DNA from: Marinovum algicola
Lineage (GTDB): Bacteria > Pseudomonadota > Alphaproteobacteria > Rhodobacterales > Rhodobacteraceae
Direction: 5' to 3'
DNA length: 45,191 nt
Assembly (NCBI RefSeq): GCF_900109145.1
Contig: NZ_FNYY01000034.1
Coordinates: 1 to 45,191 of the forward strand
The notes below the pieces were generated by a model. That model was not told the DNA's origin. It was given only the letters and a program-made list of their open reading frames with translations, and did no database searches. This document shows, in pieces, positions 38,738 through 45,191 of this stretch (position 1 is its first letter; every line of letters starts with the position of its first letter). A program made the translations under genes and the position numbers.

Positions 38738-39625
38738 ATGCAGGACAATACGCGCGGGGCGCTGTTGATGATGGGATCGATGGCGGGGTTCACCTTCAAC
38801 GATACCTTCGTGAAACTGACGGCGGGCGAGGTGCCGCTGTTTCAGCTGATCTTCCTGCGCGGGGTGATCGCCAGCCTGTTCCTGTTCTTTCTGGCGCGGT
38901 ACCTGGGCGCGCTGCGGCTCGGCCTCTCGCGGCGCGACTGGGCCCTGGTCGCCGTGCGCTCGCTGACCGAGGTGGGGGCGACGGTGTTTTTTCTCTCGGC
39001 GCTGTTCCGCATGCCGCTGGCCAATGTCACCGCGATCCTTCAGATCCTGCCGCTGAGCGTCGCGCTCGGGGCGGCGCTGGTTCTGCGCGAGCCGGTGGGC
39101 TGGCGGCGGTGGAGCGCCATCGCGGTGGGATTTGGCGGCATGTTGCTGATCGTGCGGCCGGGGCCGGACGGGTTTTCCGACGCGACACTGTTCGCTCTGG
39201 TGGCGGTTGTCTGCTCCACCCTGCGCGATCTGGCCACGCGCGCGATGTCGGTTCAGGTGCCCTCGCTCATGGTGTCGTTCATGGGGGCGGTTTCGGTCAT
39301 GGGATTTGCCGGGCTGGCCAGCCTGCCGGGCGGCTGGCAGCCGATCGCGCCGCTGAACGCGCTCTTTATCGTGGTCGCGGCCGGTTTCATCCTGGCGGCC
39401 TATCTCTGCTCGGTGATGGTGATGCGGGTCGGCGAGGTGAGCTTTACCGCGCCGTTTCGTTATACCGGGCTGATCTGGGCACTGATCCTGGGCTTTCTGG
39501 TCTGGGGCGACTGGCCCGAGCCGCTGACGCTGCTGGGGGCCTTCATCGTGGTGGCCATGGGGGTCTTTACCCTATGGCGCGAGGCGCGGCGTTCCCGCAA
39601 AAATCTCGCGTACCCGGTCCGATGA
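38738..39625 (+). CDS. EamA/DMT-superfamily transporter
   Basis: A 295-residue inner-membrane protein with about ten membrane helices in two EamA halves (residues roughly 7-135 and 148-285). The second half ends in the typical FTAPFRYTGLIWALILGFLVWGD pattern. DMT proteins export small metabolites such as amino acids or nucleosides; the substrate is unknown. The start at 38738 (MQDNTRGALL) is used because the frame upstream lacks protein character. The gene's last 54 bp overlap the 3' end of the opposing glycosyltransferase gene, so the two are convergent with overlapping coding ends. Confidence 0.88.
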   Translation: MQDNTRGALLMMGSMAGFTFNDTFVKLTAGEVPLFQLIFLRGVIASLFLFFLARYLGALRLGLSRRDWALVAVRSLTEVGATVFFLSALFRMPLANVTAILQILPLSVALGAALVLREPVGWRRWSAIAVGFGGMLLIVRPGPDGFSDATLFALVAVVCSTLRDLATRAMSVQVPSLMVSFMGAVSVMGFAGLASLPGGWQPIAPLNALFIVVAAGFILAAYLCSVMVMRVGEVSFTAPFRYTGLIWALILGFLVWGDWPEPLTLLGAFIVVAMGVFTLWREARRSRKNLAYPVR

Positions 39626-40396
39626 GATTGCGAAGGTGGTTTCGAAATGCCGCTCTCCGGCACCGTCGAGCCGTCGGAGATCGACCTTGGTGACCTTGCG
39701 GCCCTGACGGCTGTCGTTGTGGTCGTTGTGGCCGCGGACAAACATGTCTTCGTGGGTAAAGGTGACCGTCGGCATGAAGCGGTTGATCCGGTTGTGGCCG
39801 AAATTCATGATCGTGTGCCGCGCCCAGGGTTTGACCGCCATGGCCAGGGCCACGCCCCAATAGGGGGTGACCGTCTCCTGCGCCAGAAGGCCGCCGCTGT
39901 CGGGCCGGGCGATGAAGCCGCGGTTGAAGTCGAAGCCCACCAGCCGGTGATCGCGCATCAGGCCGGGGCAATCGGCTGCCGCCTCGCGCAGGCGCTGAAC
40001 AAAGCTGACCGCAATGGCATCGTCATCGTCGTGGCGGAATTGCAGGCAGGGCTGGCCCAGATCCTGGCGGGCGTCATTGAGCACCTCGGCCATCACCGGG
40101 CGATGCTCTCGTGGCGGATGGGCAATGATCCGGGCCTGGGGAAAATCGGCGACAAGGTCATGCAGCCGGTCGGCATGGGGTTTCGGCAGCTGGTCGCCGA
40201 CGACGATCAGAAAGGTGAAATCGCCGTCGGTCTGGGCCTTGAGGCCGGGCAGGGTGACCGCCTCGAAATGCCGGAACCGCTCTTCCATGCGCGCGGGCGC
40301 GTAGAGATAGGCGATGCGGTCCTCGATGCTGTCATGCTCGACCTGGAAGCCGCCGAGCGCCGGATAGGAAAATCGGCACAATCCAATGACCTGCAC
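39572..40396 (-). CDS. Rhamnosyltransferase-like glycosyltransferase (PF11316 type)
   Basis: A 274-residue cytoplasmic protein similar to the putative rhamnosyltransferase family common in roseobacters. It opens [18 protein letters not shown], has [12 protein letters not shown] (60-71) as a nucleotide-binding strand and RHDDDDAI (121-128) as the acidic DxD-like motif. The sugar and acceptor are not known. The start is GTG at 40396, placed 8 nt after GGAG; the frame continues to 40531, but the extension has no homologous look. It converges with the DMT gene (overlap 39572-39625) and diverges from the rpsL promoter region. Confidence 0.75.
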   Translation of the reverse strand: MQVIGLCRFSYPALGGFQVEHDSIEDRIAYLYAPARMEERFRHFEAVTLPGLKAQTDGDFTFLIVVGDQLPKPHADRLHDLVADFPQARIIAHPPREHRPVMAEVLNDARQDLGQPCLQFRHDDDDAIAVSFVQRLREAAADCPGLMRDHRLVGFDFNRGFIARPDSGGLLAQETVTPYWGVALAMAVKPWARHTIMNFGHNRINRFMPTVTFTHEDMFVRGHNDHNDSRQGRKVTKVDLRRLDGAGERHFETTFAISSDRVREIFAGTPRLAP

Positions 40397-40768
40397 TGCT
40401 TTTTCTCCGCCTGTGGGGGTGCTAATCAATGCCGCAGCCTTGCATTGCCGCGCCGCGCTTGGCAAGCGGCCCGGACCGCCCGGGGCGCGCTGTTGACAAG
40501 GCCTGCGACTCCCCCTATACGCCACCCTCATCTCGGTTTCGGGGCCATCCCGCGTGCCGACATCATATTGCAGTGGTCAAGATCCGGGCAGTTAGCGCTC
40601 CGATCCTCTGATAACCAACCGCGTCGCAGACCTCGGAATGGCTGTGATCGCGGATTTTGCGCTTGTGAGCCCCCTGCATGCACGGGGAAGGCGGGCGCGG
40701 GACTGAACAACACCGCATGGGGGCGCCCTCATGCAAGAAATGAGAGCGAAAGCGGAGACGATACCTCT
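40397..40768. other. Divergent control region: rhamnosyltransferase-like gene / rpsL
   Basis: 372 bp without a gene. It holds the strong rightward rpsL promoter (40493-40521) and an rpsL leader of about 240 nt with a small hairpin, CCCC (40671-40674) with GGGG (40684-40687). The leftward promoter of the glycosyltransferase must also lie here but is not obvious. Confidence 0.6.
40493..40521 (+). promoter_or_regulatory. Promoter of the rpsL-rpsG-fusA-tuf operon
   Basis: TTGACA at 40493-40498 (exact -35 consensus), 17-nt spacer, TATACG at 40516-40521. It is the best promoter match in the window, as expected for the highly expressed str operon. Confidence 0.85.
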
Positions 40769-41140
40769 ATGCCAACGATCCAACAGCTGATCCGCAAACC
40801 GCGGCAGCCGAAAGTCAAACGGTCCAAGTCGCAGCACCTGGAACAATGCCCGCAGAAGCGCGGCGTCTGCACCCGTGTCTACACCACCACCCCGAAAAAG
40901 CCGAACTCGGCGATGCGGAAGGTGGCCAAGGTGCGCCTGACCAACGGTTACGAAGTGATCAGCTACATCCCCGGTGAAAGCCACAACCTGCAAGAGCACT
41001 CGGTTGTGCTGATCCGCGGCGGTCGTGTCAAAGACCTTCCCGGTGTGCGCTATCACATCCTTCGCGGTGTTCTGGATACCCAGGGCGTCAAAGATCGTAA
41101 GCAACGCCGCTCGAAATACGGCGCGAAGCGTCCTAAGTAA
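40769..41140 (+). CDS. rpsL: 30S ribosomal protein S12
   Basis: S12 lies at the decoding centre and controls accuracy. The 123-residue protein has [20 protein letters not shown] near the start and the conserved [18 protein letters not shown] and [13 protein letters not shown] segments. K43, K44 and K88 (E. coli K42, K43 and K87) are the unmutated residues, so it is of the streptomycin-sensitive type at those sites. First gene of the str operon; rpsG follows after 12 nt. Confidence 0.98.
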   Translation: MPTIQQLIRKPRQPKVKRSKSQHLEQCPQKRGVCTRVYTTTPKKPNSAMRKVAKVRLTNGYEVISYIPGESHNLQEHSVVLIRGGRVKDLPGVRYHILRGVLDTQGVKDRKQRRSKYGAKRPK

Positions 41141-41623
<483 letters not shown>

Positions 41624-41641
41624 ATTCAGAGGCTTTATCCA

Positions 41642-43759
<2,118 letters not shown>

Positions 43760-43765
43760 GCGAGC

Positions 43766-43790
43766 GGTGCGCCGTAAAGGCGCACCCTAC
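43766..43790. repeat. REP-like palindrome, left unit of fusA-tuf pair
   Basis: GGTGCGCC (43766-43773), GTAAA loop, GGCGCACC (43779-43786), then CTAC (43787-43790). Confidence 0.85.
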
Positions 43791-43798
43791 AACCCCCC

Positions 43799-43822
43799 GT
43801 AGGGTGCGCATTGATGCGCACC
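43799..43822. repeat. REP-like palindrome, right unit of fusA-tuf pair (inverted)
   Basis: GTAG (43799-43802) then GGTGCGCA (43803-43810), TTGA loop, TGCGCACC (43815-43822). It is the inverted partner of 43766-43790, giving a tail-to-tail pair 8 nt apart. Confidence 0.85.
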
Positions 43823-43850
43823 GCAAGACCAAATCAAGGGAGCCACTACC

Positions 43851-45026
<1,176 letters not shown>

Positions 45027-45036
45027 TCGCGATCCC

Positions 45037-45057
45037 GTCCCGGGCCTGACCCGGGAC
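45037..45057. repeat. Small palindromic repeat, CCTGA loop
   Basis: GTCCCGGG (45037-45044), CCTGA, CCCGGGAC (45050-45057): a perfect 8-bp stem with the same loop as 2043-2063. It directly follows tuf. Confidence 0.75.
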
Positions 45058-45066
45058 AGCACTTCC

Positions 45067-45101
45067 AGCCTGGCGGCCCCTGCGGGTCGCCGGGCTTTTT
45101 T
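45067..45101 (+). terminator. Rho-independent terminator after tuf
   Basis: AGCCTGGCGGCCC (45067-45079) pairs with GGGTCGCCGGGCT (45084-45096), with two G-U pairs, then Ts to 45101. Confidence 0.9.
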
Positions 45102-45177
45102 GTGCCCGATGCCAGGTGCGGCATCCCCACCACGAGGCCCCGGCGCGGGGCCGGGACGCGAGGCCACCCGCAGCCCC

Positions 45178-45191
45178 GTCCCGGACCTGAT
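45178..45191. repeat. Third CCTGA-loop palindrome, cut by window end
   Basis: GTCCCGGA (45178-45185), CCTGA, then T as the window ends; the left arm and loop match the other two members, and the right arm should follow outside. Confidence 0.5.

Overview
The window is GC-rich DNA from an alphaproteobacterium, most probably a marine Rhodobacterales (Roseobacter-group) strain. The evidence is the gene content and protein signatures: rpsU divergent from a COQ9 gene, a CP4-like class II AroA, 1378-residue RpoB and 1412-residue RpoC. No 16S gene is present, so the genus is left open.

Layout from left to right: the tail of an IS5-type transposase (1-309); a DUF998 membrane protein whose ribosome-binding site lies in a long perfect hairpin; trmB; aroA-cmk, then an aldo/keto reductase and a glycosyltransferase lying between cmk and rpsA; rpsA-ihfB-lapA-trpF; an unknown basic protein; a leftward group (TylF-like methyltransferase, quinone oxidoreductase, COQ9) divergent from rpsU; two leftward secreted proteins sharing a repeat domain (13678-14946); tRNA-Trp(CCA); a three-gene block that looks like synthesis and phosphorolysis of glucosylglycerate (15697-19474); secE, a methyltransferase, nusG; rplK-rplA; a periplasmic molybdopterin-fold protein overlapping a hybrid histidine kinase; a three-domain alginate lyase (leftward); rplJ-rplL; a secreted protein of unknown function; rpoB-rpoC; a DMT exporter and a convergent rhamnosyltransferase-like gene; then rpsL-rpsG-fusA-tuf.

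The backbone is the transcription/translation macro-locus (secE, nusG, rplKAJL, rpoBC, rpsLG, fusA, tuf) in the usual bacterial order and strand. It is split at almost every junction by accessory genes for osmoprotection, polysaccharide breakdown, sensing, methylation and transport. Most of these accessory blocks are bounded by rho-independent terminators, so they probably run as separate units. Three core junctions (nusG/rplK, rpoB/rpoC, fusA/tuf) carry REP-like palindromes, several with a GTAG/CTAC tetranucleotide beside the stem. A second small palindrome family with a CCTGA loop occurs at both ends of the window.

The most promising leads are: the secreted repeat family (one protein with three copies at an exact 69-residue period, plus a one-copy paralogue); the convergent glucosylglycerate cluster between tRNA-Trp and secE; the cysteine-less molybdopterin-fold protein coupled by a GTGA overlap to a hybrid kinase; the REP-like elements inside core operons; and a three-segment, attenuator-like structure upstream of rpoB. 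No CRISPR array, prophage or rRNA gene was seen. All functional calls come from reading motifs by eye; no database search was run.
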